Positions 32,141 through 42,887 of a stretch of 64,000 bases of DNA are shown one piece after another. Position 1 is the stretch's first letter. Each line of letters starts with the position of its first letter. The DNA is taken from positions 186,001-250,000 of the forward strand of contig JAKLMB010000030.1 in the NCBI GenBank assembly GCA_022813625.1, in the 5' to 3' direction. Made by a program: the position numbers and the translations under genes. The notes below the pieces were generated by a model. The model saw only the letters and a program-made list of their open reading frames with translations. It searched no databases and was not told where the DNA came from. This DNA comes from Aaosphaeria pasadenensis (lineage: Eukaryota; Ascomycota; Dothideomycetes; Pleosporales).

Positions 32141-33663
32141 GTATAATTTTCTTACTTTCACCCCCTCTACAATCATCCCTTCACTGCCAACCCTTTCCCT
32201 ACTTGCCCTTCCGATTTTCACCCAGGTCTTGCCAGCCTTTCATTCTTCCTTCCCATATTGCATAGCACTGGCGTTATTCCATCTACTTCTCATCAGGACC
32301 AATGGTCCACGTCTTGTCTTTCCATCCAAAAAGAAGATCACTCAACATGGGCATATCGGCGGAAAATCGGGGGTTTCTTTATTTCCAACAATTGGGCTTT
32401 CGAAAAGGTCATGGAACAAAAAATCCAGGCCGTTTCTTTTTTCTTCTTCATCATAATATCTTAACGCTCTGGCTCCCAGGGGGATTTTCTTTTGGGATAC
32501 ACCAATTACCATTTCTTCGGAGGAAACGGGGTTCGTTTTACCCCGCAATCACTGTATGATTAGATCAAAAAGAGGATTAATAATTTTATTAAATGACGGT
32601 GCAAGAAAGAATGGAAGGAATCCAGGAAGGAACAATTGACAAATTACACGACACACCGTCTCTTTCCCCGTTTCCTCTTTTTTCCCACAGTTCTATTCCT
32701 GGAGAAAAACAAAGAATCATAACTGGTGGAAAAACATCAACTCGACACATTGTTGAGAACGCCCTTTTTTTTTCATGCAAAGAGGTGGTGACTGAGTAAT
32801 TGCTTTGAAATCTGTTTATCTGGAGGGTCGTGGGAAGTCCGTGATGCTGAGGTAATCATTACATACGGTGTAGAAAACGTGCTAACGCTCAGTTTGGGGT
32901 ATATGGCTTGTTGATCAACTTATCGGGAAGAGGAAGGAAGGAAGGAATGGAAGAAAAAAATAAGCACAGTGGGAGGAAGGCATTATCTGGAATTTTCGTC
33001 TTGTGGTTATTTTGAGGAGATGGGTTGATGTTAGTATTGGTGGGTGCGGAGAGATCGCGTGAAGTGTCTGAGATCCCAGGCACGTTGGGCGCGGGTCAAT
33101 TTTGCGGTGGTCATGATGTATATTTACTTTGGCTCGGATCTCAAGGATATCTAGCATGAAGAGAGAAAGATAATATGAAACGCAGAAGAAGATAAAATAA
33201 TCCGAAAATGATGGGCTGCTTCCCCACCCTCTGAGCGCAAAAGGAATCTAGGAAGAAGAAGATCTATCGGGTGTGCCAATTTCCCAAGAAGAATGAGACA
33301 AGAAGAGAAGTAGGAAACAGCAAAGAATTCCACGTTTACATGATGGCGAATTACCTCCTGCGCGCTGAGATCGTAGGAGAAAGGTATCGTAAGACATGAG
33401 CCAATTCAAACAGCGGATATAATGGCATCGTGGCGCAACAAAAGATCCTTGAATATGTGTATCTATTCACTCCTCGCCGTGGCCCTTTTTGGCTCGTAGG
33501 CCACAATGTTGAGACAGGCGCCACCTCGGGCGGACTTCGTATACATGCTGTTTTTGTTGATACAACATGACGCAACCACCATCCTCTGTACGATTTCGAT
33601 GGCATTTGCGCCGTCTTCCTTCGTATGCTATAATGGAACTTTACTAACGAGCGGCTCGAGTAC
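32141..33663. other. Convergent intergenic region
   Basis: 1.5 kb between the TAF1 stop and the stop of the small F-box-like gene. A/T-rich, with many short open frames lacking motifs. No gene supported. TAF1 3' UTR occupies part of it. Confidence 0.55.
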
Positions 33664-34305
33664 TCAGAAGAACACCATAGGATCGGCCTGGAGATTCGTC
33701 AACCCTGGCAGGAAATCATGCACAACCGTGCAGAAAGCGTCGTGATTGGGCTGGTCGTCCGGATTGTCCGATAGGAGCGTGAGCCGAATCTTCCGGACTT
33801 GCCGTTTAGCCTCCGGGCTCAGGTGCCGTATGAAGTCCAGCACCGGGAGGTAAGTGAATCCGTAGAAGTGGAAGAGGTTCTCGGAATACATGATGGAAAG
33901 GCACTCGTGGTAAATTAGCCGGTTAGTCCGGAGGATGTCCAGGCTTAGGTCGTCGGGATGCGGGCGACATTGGTGATTCCATTTCTTGCTGATGACGGTC
34001 GTTTCGCAGTCGGTGTAGAAGCGAAATTTCTTGTTTGATGAAGGGAGAACATATCTGAGGATCTCGCGTCGTATCTCAGATGGAATGCGCAAAAACGGTG
34101 GGTAATTGTCCAAGGCAGTTATTGTCTCGGGAATCGATATCTGCTTTGCCACAGAATCCCTTGAGCGTGTCCTGGGGCCATTGTACAATTCTTTTGAACT
34201 TGATTTCGTCTCAATGGGAGCAGGCTGATTTGAGGGTTAAGTATCACCACAGATGTAGGAGGAAATGAAGATGCTCACTCGTTTTGAAAAAGTCTTGGCT
34301 GGCAT
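33664..34305 (-). CDS. F-box-like/DUF7730-type hypothetical protein
   Basis: 195 aa in two exons: 34305-34279 (nine codons, MPAKTFSKR) and 34224-33664, joined in phase 0. Residues around 50-65 read PPFLRIPSEIRREILRYVLP, the IPxEIRxxIL pattern seen at the start of many short fungal F-box-like proteins. It is followed by ILRTNRLIYHECLSIMYSENLFHF, typical of the same Pezizomycotina family that lists the fate of village-like LRR-free proteins. Such proteins are highly expanded and mostly uncharacterised; adaptor function in SCF ligases is assumed by analogy only. The tiny first exon is supported by a GTGAGC donor, a CAG acceptor and an unbroken frame; a start further inside is possible. Divergent to CCT-eta. 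Confidence 0.72.
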
Positions 34306-34820
34306 AATCGAAGCGCGGAGAAGATGAATAGCAATATGATAAGTTCAACAACGCAATAGAGGATCAGAAAGGTGGGTTGAGACAGGGCACGGGATGAGAG
34401 GGGAGCAGATTAGTCACGAGGACGGGTGACCGGCGCTTGATATTATCGAACAACACGGCGAAGGAAGATCGAAGGCGATATGTAAAGTGCGCGCTGGGTG
34501 CATGAAGGAAGGTAAATTAATACAAATTCACAACGGGCGGATCAGAGCTGCGTAGAAGGGTCGTACAAAGCATGGAAGGGAGATGGAAGGTTGGTCGGCT
34601 TTCGATGTCGTTGATTGAGGCTGCCTTGGCGTCGCGGAGCGGCGTTTCTTCGTTCCGACGCGTCCCAAAAATTCAAGCGGCGGCCTGGGGGGGTCGACGA
34701 CACGATAGCTCCGAACTCAAGACTTCAACGTGTTCTACCCTGTTCGAAGCTTATCATCCCACCGAGAGCGAGTCTACACGGATTTCCAAGGGAACCTGAC
34801 GTTTTTCACGCCCCGTCACC
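34306..34820. promoter_or_regulatory. Divergent promoter region (F-box-like / CCT-eta)
   Basis: 515 bp between start codons; no gene and no recognised operator. Confidence 0.5.
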
Positions 34821-36686
34821 ATGTCTTTCGGCGGCCAAACACCCACTATCGTGGTCCTGAGGGAGGGTACGACAACCAGCGCAACAGTTGTTACATATCA
34901 TATCGAATAATATACTGACTGAACTGAAGGAACCGATCAGTCCCAGGGCAGAGGTCAAATCATATCCAATATCAACGCCTGTCTTGCCGTGCAATCAACG
35001 ATAAAATCGACGCTCGGTCCATATGGCGGGGACCTGTTGTTAGTGGATGAAAATGGAAGGCAGACAATCACAAACGATGGCGCAACAGTCATGAGGGTAA
35101 TTTGATATCTACCATCAGAGATATGTCGGTTATGCTTAACTTGACTAACACTCACTTAGCTTCTCGACATCGTTCACCCCGCAGCACGCGTTCTCACGGA
35201 CATTGCACGCTCACAAGATGCCGAAGTCGGTGACGGCACAACCTCTGTGGTTGTCCTGGCTGGTGAAATATTGAACGAGATCAAGGACTACGTGGATCAG
35301 GGTGTCAGCAGTCAAACCATCATCAAGGGTCTGCGGAAAGCCTCGAACTTGGCGGTCAATAAGATAATGGAGATTGCCGTGGATACTGCGGAGCACAACC
35401 AGCGGGAAACATTGCAGAAGCTTGCAGCGACTGCCATGAGCAGTAAGCTGATTCACCGTAACTCTGCATTCTTCACGAAGATGGTCGTCGATGCTGTTCT
35501 CTCTCTGGACCAGGATGACCTCAACGAGAAGCTTATTGGCATCAAGAAGATTACCGGTGGTGCTCTACAAGACTCCCTTTTCGTCAACGGTGTTGCATTC
35601 AAGAAGACCTTCTCATATGCTGGTTTCGAGCAACAGCCCAAGACCTTCGAGAACCCTAAGATCGTCTGCCTGAACGTGGAACTAGAGCTTAAGAGCGAGA
35701 AGGACAACGCGGAGGTGCGAGTTGAGCAAGTCTCGGAATACCAGGCCATCGTCGACGCTGAGTGGCAGATCATCTTCAACAAGATGGAGGCGCTCTACAA
35801 GACAGGTGCCAAGGTCGTTCTCAGCAAACTTCCCATCGGAGATTTGGCCACACAATACTTCGCCGACCGAGATGTGTTCTGCGCCGGTCGAGTTGCCGCC
35901 GACGATTTGGAACGCGTATGCCAAGCCACCGGAGCGAGCATCCAGTCGACATGCTCGGACATTCAGGAGAAGCACCTCGGTACTTGCGAGAAATTCAATG
36001 AGCGACAGATTGGTGGCGAGCGATTCAACTTCTTCGAGGGCTGCACTGCAGCAAAGACGTGCACGCTCGTGCTCCGTGGCGGTGCCGAGCAGTTCATTGC
36101 TGAGGTCGAGCGCAGTCTTCACGATGCCATCATGATCGTCAAGCGCGCCATCAAGAACAGGAGCATCGTTGCTGGAGGCGGAGCCTGCGAAATGGAGATC
36201 TCCGCCTACCTCCACGCTTTTGCTGACGAGTCCGTCCGCAGCAAACAACAACCCATCATCAAGGCCTTCGCCAAGGCTTTGGAGGTGATCCCCAGACAGT
36301 TGTGCGATAACGCCGGTTTCGACGCCACAGATATCCTCAACCGCCTGCGAGTGGAGCACAGGAAGAATCACAACATCTGGGCTGGTGTCGACTTCATACA
36401 CGAGGGTGTTGCCAACAACATGGAGACCTTTGTGTGGGAGCCTAGCTTGGTGAAGATCAACGCTATCCAGGCGGCTACCGAGGCAGCTTGCCTGATCTTG
36501 AGCGTTGACGAGACGATCAGTGCGTATACCCGTACGATATAACATTGTTGAAGAATTTTGCTAACATCCATCCCAGAGAACCAAGAATCGGCCCAACCGA
36601 GCGCACCCAACCAGCCGCTACCTCCGGGCGCCGCTCAGCGAGCACTCGGCATGAGGGGACGTGGACGCGGCATGCCCAGGCGGTAA
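34821..36686 (+). CDS. cct7: Chaperonin TRiC/CCT subunit eta
   Basis: Subunit of the cytosolic hetero-oligomeric chaperonin that folds actin, tubulin and WD40 proteins using ATP. 560 aa in four exons: 34821-34866, 34930-35096, 35160-36519, 36577-36686. Seen: MSFGGQTPTIVVLREGTDQSQGRGQIISNI (across intron 1), nucleotide-binding TIKSTLGPYGGD and NDGATVMR, the hallmark GDGTTSVVVLAGE with catalytic Asp, the apical DRDVFCAGRVAADDLERV, AGGGACEMEISAYL, and C-terminal VWEPSLVKINAIQAATEAACLILSVDETI. The tail RALGMRGRGRGMPRR is the Gly/Arg-rich end typical of eta subunits. Length is normal for the family (about 550-560). Confidence 0.97.
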
Positions 36687-37088
36687 AGAAGAAACAAATC
36701 AATTCAATCAACCGTTTCCTCACTAATAACGGGGAGCGTTGTTGTTCAGGGGTGTGCGAAAGCAAAACAAAATTTTTAAAGAACTTGACGCTGAGTTAAT
36801 GTATACCACTGAGCAGATGCAGGCAGGCAGGCATACACCCCCGCCGTATATTAGATTCTGGACATAGAATTGCTACACGCACACCCCGAATGAAATGAAA
36901 AGATACTGAATGAACATAAACATGAATATGAACAAGCAGTTGCAGTGATCTCTGAGTGGCAACAATGATTGATATATTTGCATTTCAGGTTTGGACGAAC
37001 CACTCTCGACGTTCTATACACAACGCTCCCCTCTTTAACTAATCAACCATCCATCACCACCATCACCTCCTCACAACCAAACTCCCCC
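36687..37088. other. Convergent intergenic region
   Basis: 402 bp between the stops of CCT-eta and the F-box gene; 3' UTR sequence only. Confidence 0.6.
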
Positions 37089-38843
37089 CTAGCCCTTGAA
37101 CGTCGTACCCCCCTCCTCCCACCCCATCCCAAAGCTCCTCACCCTACTCCAATAAAACGGCCGATCGTTCTTAAGGTTGAAAACCCCCCAGTCATCCGTG
37201 AGGCGATTGAAATCGTAGTACCCCTGCCAATTGAGCTTATTGTTCCTCGCGCCTTTACCCGCTGTCGCGAGTGTCAATATCATGCGGTTCCAGTACTTCG
37301 GCGTCGATCCCTGCGTCTCGACGAACAGCGTGCCTTCTTTCTCTCCGCCCTGCTGCTCCTCCTCCTCCTCCTCGGTGCTGCCGGGCTTGGAAGGCACAGA
37401 CGGGCCGGAGAGACGCCACCGGCCGAGCAGGGAGTCCTTCATCGGGGACGAGGGAAGGTTCCCGTGGTTGCGGTGCACGTGCTCCATGTGCAGGTAGGGC
37501 ACCACGTCCGCGGGCTCCGACGTCGTGAGGAGGCTGATGCAGGTGCCGTCGCGGAAGAAGCGGAGGTACCGGTAGTAGGTTACGATGTGGATTGGGGAGT
37601 TCCAGGTTATGGTCGTCGGGGAGGGCGCCCCCGGGCGTGTGTAGTTGACCGTGGAGATGTAGCAGCCGTTGAAGCGGATGCGGGGCCGTTGGCGGAAGAG
37701 GGCGCGGTAGGTTGGGTAGATGGTGGGGACGAGGTGGGTTGTTGGGTTGGGGGTGGGAGTGGAAGTGGTGTAGGTTTCGTCGTCATCCGTGTCGGAGGAT
37801 GAGGAGGAGCCTAGTTCGTAGCCGCCTAAGCCGTCGTCGCCGAGCGGTTTGCCGTCGAGCTGGCAGGCGAAGTCGTAGTGCATGGCGGCGAAGCCGAACT
37901 CTGGGCCCAGCGCGATGCGTTTCCAGACTTGCTCCTCGGTGTGGACGAGGTAGGCGAGGCGTTTGCAGACCTGGGCGAGGCGGACGAAGGATGCTACGTC
38001 GTCGATGGCTAGGTGGAGGAGCACCTCGGTGAGGATCTCATCTGGGATAGAGGCGATGGGGCATGGCGGTGGTGGAGAGAGATCCGTTGGCGGGGGTTCG
38101 CCCTGGATCGAGAGGGAGGAGAACTCTTCCAGGAGGTTTTGAAGGGTCGACGAGGTGCCTTGTAGGGAGTGATGGGCGGTATTGGGCACTGTTACAGGTG
38201 CGTTGGAAGGGTTTGGGTCCTGTGGTTTCGGTTTGGAAGCCTGTTGGAAGAATGATGGAGGGAAATGCTTGTTTTTATATGTTTGATGGACGTTGGAATC
38301 AAGCTGCGGATGGGATCATTAGCTCCCATATCTATGCGTTTCCCCTGCTATGAGAATGGGGAGCTGAGAGAAGATGGAATTTACCTTGAAAGCTTTCCGG
38401 TACAGATTTAAACTATCTCCCAAACTTCCTTGACTCTCTTTCTCTACGGCCTTTTCGTAATGCTCCAGAGCGGATCGCGGCTCTTTGCTTGATGAAGAGG
38501 CAGAAGGGGCGCTGGTCTCATCCAGCCTCCTTCCGTGCTGCTTATCTCCAAGGTCTGGGTAGACATGTGGTTCGACTTCATCTATCTCTTCAATGCTGCG
38601 ATGGCGTGCATGTGAATGTTCATGTGTATGGCTATGGCTATGGCTATGGCTATGGCTATGGCCCTTGTGAGCATGGGTCTTGCTAGAAGATGCGTGACTA
38701 TGCTTCGATGTCGTCGCAGCCGACGGCCCAGCCGCGGATTTATCCTTTGACTTTGCAGAGACTTCTTCTCGCCATTTCTGGCGGAAGAATTCGAGCTCTG
38801 CCTCGGTGTTTGGGATGTTGTTATTGTTGTTGTCGGGTTCCAT
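37089..38843 (-). CDS. hrt3: F-box protein, Hrt3/FBXO9 (Pof7)-like
   Basis: Putative substrate receptor of an SCF ubiquitin ligase, 557 aa. Two exons: 38843-38385 and 38303-37089, joined in phase 0. Seen: an N-terminal EAELEFFRQKWREEV helix as in FBXO9; a His-rich tract (residues about 58-82); a short TPR-like helix pair SALEHYEKAVEKESQGSLGDSLNLYRKAFKLDSNV (across the intron); an F-box at about 236-283 (IPDEILTEVLLHLAIDDVASFVRLAQVCKRLAYL); then the conserved C-terminal region with RVRFNGCYIS-like RIRFNGCYISTVNYTRPG, YYRYLRFFRDGTCISLLTTSEP and LNWQGYYDFNRLTDDWGVF. Acidic/Ser linkers separate the blocks. Targets in fungi are poorly known. The neighbour downstream is convergent. Confidence 0.9.
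38625..38662 (-). repeat. GCTATG/CATAGC hexamer repeat encoding His-Ser tract
   Basis: About six tandem hexamers in exon 1 of the F-box gene, giving repeated Ser-His pairs in the protein. Copy number may vary between strains. Confidence 0.8.
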
Positions 38844-39830
38844 AGTGGGTATGTGGTTACGGTGGTGGTGGTAAGTAGCGGTGGCGTATCTTAAGTCCGG
38901 TACCGGTACCTGGGTGCGTCGGCTTGAGATGGAAAAGTGTGGAGAGCCCGAATCTGTGGGAGTTCCGCGGCCTCGACCAGTTCTAATACTCTATTCTAGT
39001 AGGACTGCAGGAGCTGAGAAATCCAGAATGGACATGGATGGTGCAAGGTACGAGTACACAGTAGGGTGTAGACAGTGACTCAGAGAAAGGTTGTGATATG
39101 CACTGTGTCGGGGTGGGTTACAAGGGTTACTGGGTACGCGGAGTAGTTGGTTATATGGGAACACGGCTTCGCGGTGCAATGAGATGGCATGTAAGACTGA
39201 TGGACAGAGTCATCAGTGTTGTGCCTTAACTACTCTGAGAGTACTTCACTCGCACGAGTGGTTCATAACAATCGATGACATGCAAGATACGACACGCGAG
39301 CGCCACACACCATTCACTATGCAAGACTAAAGATCAACTCCGAATCCATGCATCTCCATCTGATAACGAAAGATGCCCAGTGATGATCATTTTGGATGAC
39401 AACGACCACAACATGACAACAACAAATCATTTGTACTTTTAGGTGACTCGCAACTGTTCTACAATCAATGCTTGTGTTCCGAGTACAATATGTATTTGTT
39501 GAAGTGTAGCCAATGATTGGCATAGTCATGGCCATGGCCGCGGCTCCGATCGATCTCTCGGAAGTAGAAAGGGACTATCTTTTTTAGTTTGCATCATCAC
39601 TATCATCCATCACTCCCGCCGCCGCCCATCGCCTCCACCTCCTCCACTTCCTTCCTCCCATCTCCGCCCTTCTAATATCTTCCTCCAGCCCTTCACCCTA
39701 AAACATACGCACAACAGTCCACGACTCTATCGATATGTTTCTTGTTACCTCGAGGTAACTCACCATCTCAGTATCCGCTTCCGTCTTTGCCTCCGCCTTG
39801 GGGCCTCCGCACCGAGACGGTGCGACTACG
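38844..39830. promoter_or_regulatory. Divergent intergenic region with palindromic CCAAT box
   Basis: 987 bp between start codons of the F-box and Mtm1 genes. CCAATGATTGG at 39510-39520 offers CCAAT on both strands about 310 bp before the Mtm1 ATG, a candidate site for the HapB/C/E complex. No gene supported. Confidence 0.45.
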
Positions 39831-41275
39831 ATGAACGACGAACCTGAAGAAGTCGTCATGGATGGCAATGTGTCCCTCACCCAGAAGATGCTGTCTGCAA
39901 GCACAGGCAGCATCTTAACTTCTTTACTAGGTATGTTGTTCTCTTCTGTTCTTCCGCATGGCTACGTTTCGTTCTCCTCACCGTCTTTTTTTTCTGGTTG
40001 TATCGTCGCTTCTGCGCATACCCTCGGCCTGTCCGCCCGAATTGCCCCGATCAGAACAAACAACTCCAAACAACATATCCGCATGGAATTGAAGCCTAAC
40101 ATGCCGTAGTAACACCTCTTGACGTCGTCCGAGTACGTCTTCAGTCACAATCGCATACGCCAGCCCCCGCCATAACGCCTCGCTCGTTTCCTGGACTCTC
40201 CCTTACCCAATTCCGCGATTTGCCTCCGAACATCGGAATATCGGCGTGCTGTCGCGAGGTCTTTTGGATGAACAACTCTGCACCTTACTGTGTCGCCGGA
40301 CCAGCAATTACGCCCATCAATCCTGCCGATGCTGCGTGTGCTGTGGAAGAGGTGGAGCGAAGGACCATAAACAGCACGTGGGATGGACTACGCAAGATCG
40401 CACAGCACGAAGGCCCAACCACATTATGGCGAGGCCTCTCGCCCACACTTGTCATGGCAGTTCCCGCCAATGTCATCTATTTCGCTGGGTATGACTGGTT
40501 GCGAACGGCCCAATCATCTCCTCTGCGAAAGACCGTCTCAGATGCATACATACCGTTGGTGGGAGGAGCCACAGCGCGGACATTAGCAGCCATCGCCGTG
40601 AGCCCGATAGAGATGTTCAGAACAAGAATGCAAGCTACGAATCAGAGCGCAACCGCTGCGGGACACTTCCGAGATACCATGGATGGACTTCGGGAGCTGG
40701 TCCGGTCCGAGGGAATGTTCAGTCTTTGGAGGGGCCTGACCTTGACATTATGGAGAGACGTTCCCTTCTCTGCCATCTACTGGTGGGGCTATGAGAGTGG
40801 CCGGAACATCATCACAGATATGCGAGGCAGAGCAGAGGCCAGGCAGGATGGTGGCGAATTCCGTGTTGGGCGCGGAGAAGAGAAGAGGCGTCGCCGGAGC
40901 GAATCCAGGAGTCGAGAGAACCACACCGAAACTCTGATTGACAGTTTCGTTGCCGGTGCAGGATCCGGAGGTGTGGCTGCATTTGTGACAACGCCCTTCG
41001 ACGTAGGAAAGACCCGCCAGCAGATAGCTCAGCACGCAAGCGATTCAGCAAAGAGTCAAGTCAGCTCTGGTACCATTCGCCCTGAGAATCTATCGATGCC
41101 ACGGTTTTTGTGGCACATCTTCGAAGAACAAGGATTGTCAGGACTGTTCCGAGGTTGGGCAGCCAGATGTCTGAAGGTAGCACCCGCTTGCGCCATTATG
41201 ATCAGTAGCTACGAAGTTGGCAAGAGGATGGCGACGAACATGAACGAACGACGCGAACATCGAAAAGATTCCTAA
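39831..41275 (+). CDS. mtm1: Mitochondrial carrier Mtm1 (SLC25A39/40 type)
   Basis: Inner-membrane carrier of the Mtm1/SLC25A39 group, linked in yeast and animals to manganese/iron homeostasis and mitochondrial glutathione import. 421 aa in two exons: 39831-39930 and 40110-41275. The three carrier repeats are visible by their signatures: VTPLDVVRVRLQ (completed across the intron), VSPIEMFRTRMQ and TTPFDVGKTRQQ, each with the PxDxxK/RxR/K pattern or its PIE variant. The matching second halves are GPTTLWRGLSPTLVMAVPANVIYFAGYD, EGMFSLWRGLTLTLWRDVPFSAIYWWGYE and GLSGLFRGWAARCLKVAPACAIMISSYE. The long insert in repeat 1 with CCREVFW is characteristic of this subgroup. The frame is open upstream only through a TTG; the ATG at 39831 is the first. 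An Arg-rich loop precedes repeat 3. Confidence 0.94.
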
Positions 41276-41840
41276 AAAAAAAAAGTACGACTATCAACCT
41301 GTCAACCATACCCTTCCCGGATACCTTATATGTTTAGCGCTTCACTTCTACTCACTACTCTGGATTTCTTAGTCACGGAGCATTTCGGAAGCATCTTCAC
41401 TTTAGCATAGATTGGGCGTTATTGGAAACCCAAAAAAACAGCGGCTGCATGTTTTGGATCCAGACGTGCTGTAATGATACCAGCGCGGAGTGTTGATATG
41501 TCATTCCGCGCATGTACTATAAATGGGACAGCATTATATACATAATACAAAATGTAAAACATCCTTATACCGTCAATTTCCCGTACCGATTGTTTGTCAT
41601 ATCCTTGCTATAATGTAGTTATCATCTTTATCATCCCAAAAATCATTGACCAGAGTTCACTGAAAGGCAAGTCGGGAGCTTGGACCACTTCACGTGACTT
41701 CGTGAAGGTAAGCTATTCCGTCTTCATCTTTATATTGACTGCCTTTCCGACGACAACACACCAAGCTTCGGAATCTTTCGCGCAGCCACTCCAGATACCC
41801 CCACTGTGTCAAGTTGTTCAATTCCCAGAAAGTCGCCAGA
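41276..41840. other. Intergenic between Mtm1 and ELYS-like genes
   Basis: 565 bp, A-rich at the start (poly-A-like run directly after the Mtm1 stop). It contains the 3' UTR of Mtm1 and the promoter of the next gene. Confidence 0.55.
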
Positions 41841-42887
41841 ATGCTCGACATTGAAGACTTCGACGCAGTCTTCCCCAATAAGCTTGCCTACAGCCATGCG
41901 CTATCGCAAGAAATCATTCACTGCCGAAAGACATTAGGTGGAAGAAGTTTCTTCGAGCGCCTTTTAGAGCTCCTTCAGATCAAATGTACCTTGCCTTTTC
42001 ATTCTTACTCACCATGCGACTCTCAACTAATCATCGACTGGAAACCAGGGCGAAAAGCATACCCCCCCTCCCATGACGGCCTGCGCGACCTCCACGAGCG
42101 CATCGTCAAAGCGCCAATTGCCCTACACTACAAGCACTGTCTGCTCCTTTACCTCCTCAAAGACCTCAGCCCCATCTACCGCGACCAAACAGACATCGAA
42201 CTCGCATCCTCCTTCGCGCGCAACGTGCACCTCGAGAAGAAATTCTGGACGTTCATCGAGGGCCTCTGGTCGCTGGACCACCTGCAATTCGACACGGCGG
42301 TCAACCACCTCACGCACCCGTCGATCATCCCGACGTTCCCGGACGAAATCATGCTGGTGCTGCTGAACCACCGCAAGGAGCAGACGGGACCGAACAACGG
42401 CGACGTGCTGCCGCTGGCGTACTACAACTGCGCGAACCCGCCGCTCGCCAGCCAGGAGGTCAAGACCGAGTTCATCCGCTACATGGCGGAGCGCAACGTC
42501 ACGGAGACGCTGTACTGGATCCGCGCAAGGCCCGAGTACGAGCACCGGCAGCTGCTGGAGGCGTTCGTCGAGGAGACGCTGGAGCGTAGCCAGTGGGCGC
42601 GGAGCCACTCCAACGAGCATGGGTACCCGAGGGAGGAGATGGTCGCGGAGTTTGTGGGGCTGCCGTTCACGGACGAGGAGGAGGCGTGGTTGGAGGGGTT
42701 TCTGACGGAGGGGAAGGGGAGGAATTTCAAGAATGCGGCGGATACGCTGACTATGAGGAGGATTGCTACGGGGAGGTTGGCTGAGGTCGCGAGGGATGCC
42801 ACCGTCAAGGGGAGGAGGATCGAGGGCGTCAATTGGGATATCTTGAGGGATGGTGTTGGGAGGGGTTTGGGGCCCAGGAAGGATTGA
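41841..42887 (+). CDS. ely5: ELYS-domain nucleoporin (Ely5-like)
   Basis: Small fungal nuclear-pore protein, related to the helical domain of metazoan ELYS and found at the outer-ring Nup107-120 complex in Aspergillus and fission yeast. 327 aa in two exons: 41841-41985 and 42049-42887; the join forms LLQIKWRKAYPPSHDGLRDLHERI. It is all-helical, with the segments HCLLLYLLKDL, FWTFIEGLWSLDHLQFDTAVNHLTHPSIIPTFPDEIM and VTETLYWIRARPEYEHRQLLEAFVE typical of the nuclear-pore assembly (ELYS) domain. The C-terminal 60 residues are basic and polar. The second half is strongly GC-skewed compared with the intergenic DNA after it. The open frame extends upstream of 41841 only through a TTG. Confidence 0.85.
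   Translation: MLDIEDFDAVFPNKLAYSHALSQEIIHCRKTLGGRSFFERLLELLQIKCTLPFHSYSPCDSQLIIDWKPGRKAYPPSHDGLRDLHERIVKAPIALHYKHCLLLYLLKDLSPIYRDQTDIELASSFARNVHLEKKFWTFIEGLWSLDHLQFDTAVNHLTHPSIIPTFPDEIMLVLLNHRKEQTGPNNGDVLPLAYYNCANPPLASQEVKTEFIRYMAERNVTETLYWIRARPEYEHRQLLEAFVEETLERSQWARSHSNEHGYPREEMVAEFVGLPFTDEEEAWLEGFLTEGKGRNFKNAADTLTMRRIATGRLAEVARDATVKGRRIEGVNWDILRDGVGRGLGPRKD

Noticed and set aside
39798..39830. Upstream extension of Mtm1
   Set aside because: It depends on a TTG start; the ATG at 39831 is normal for the gene.
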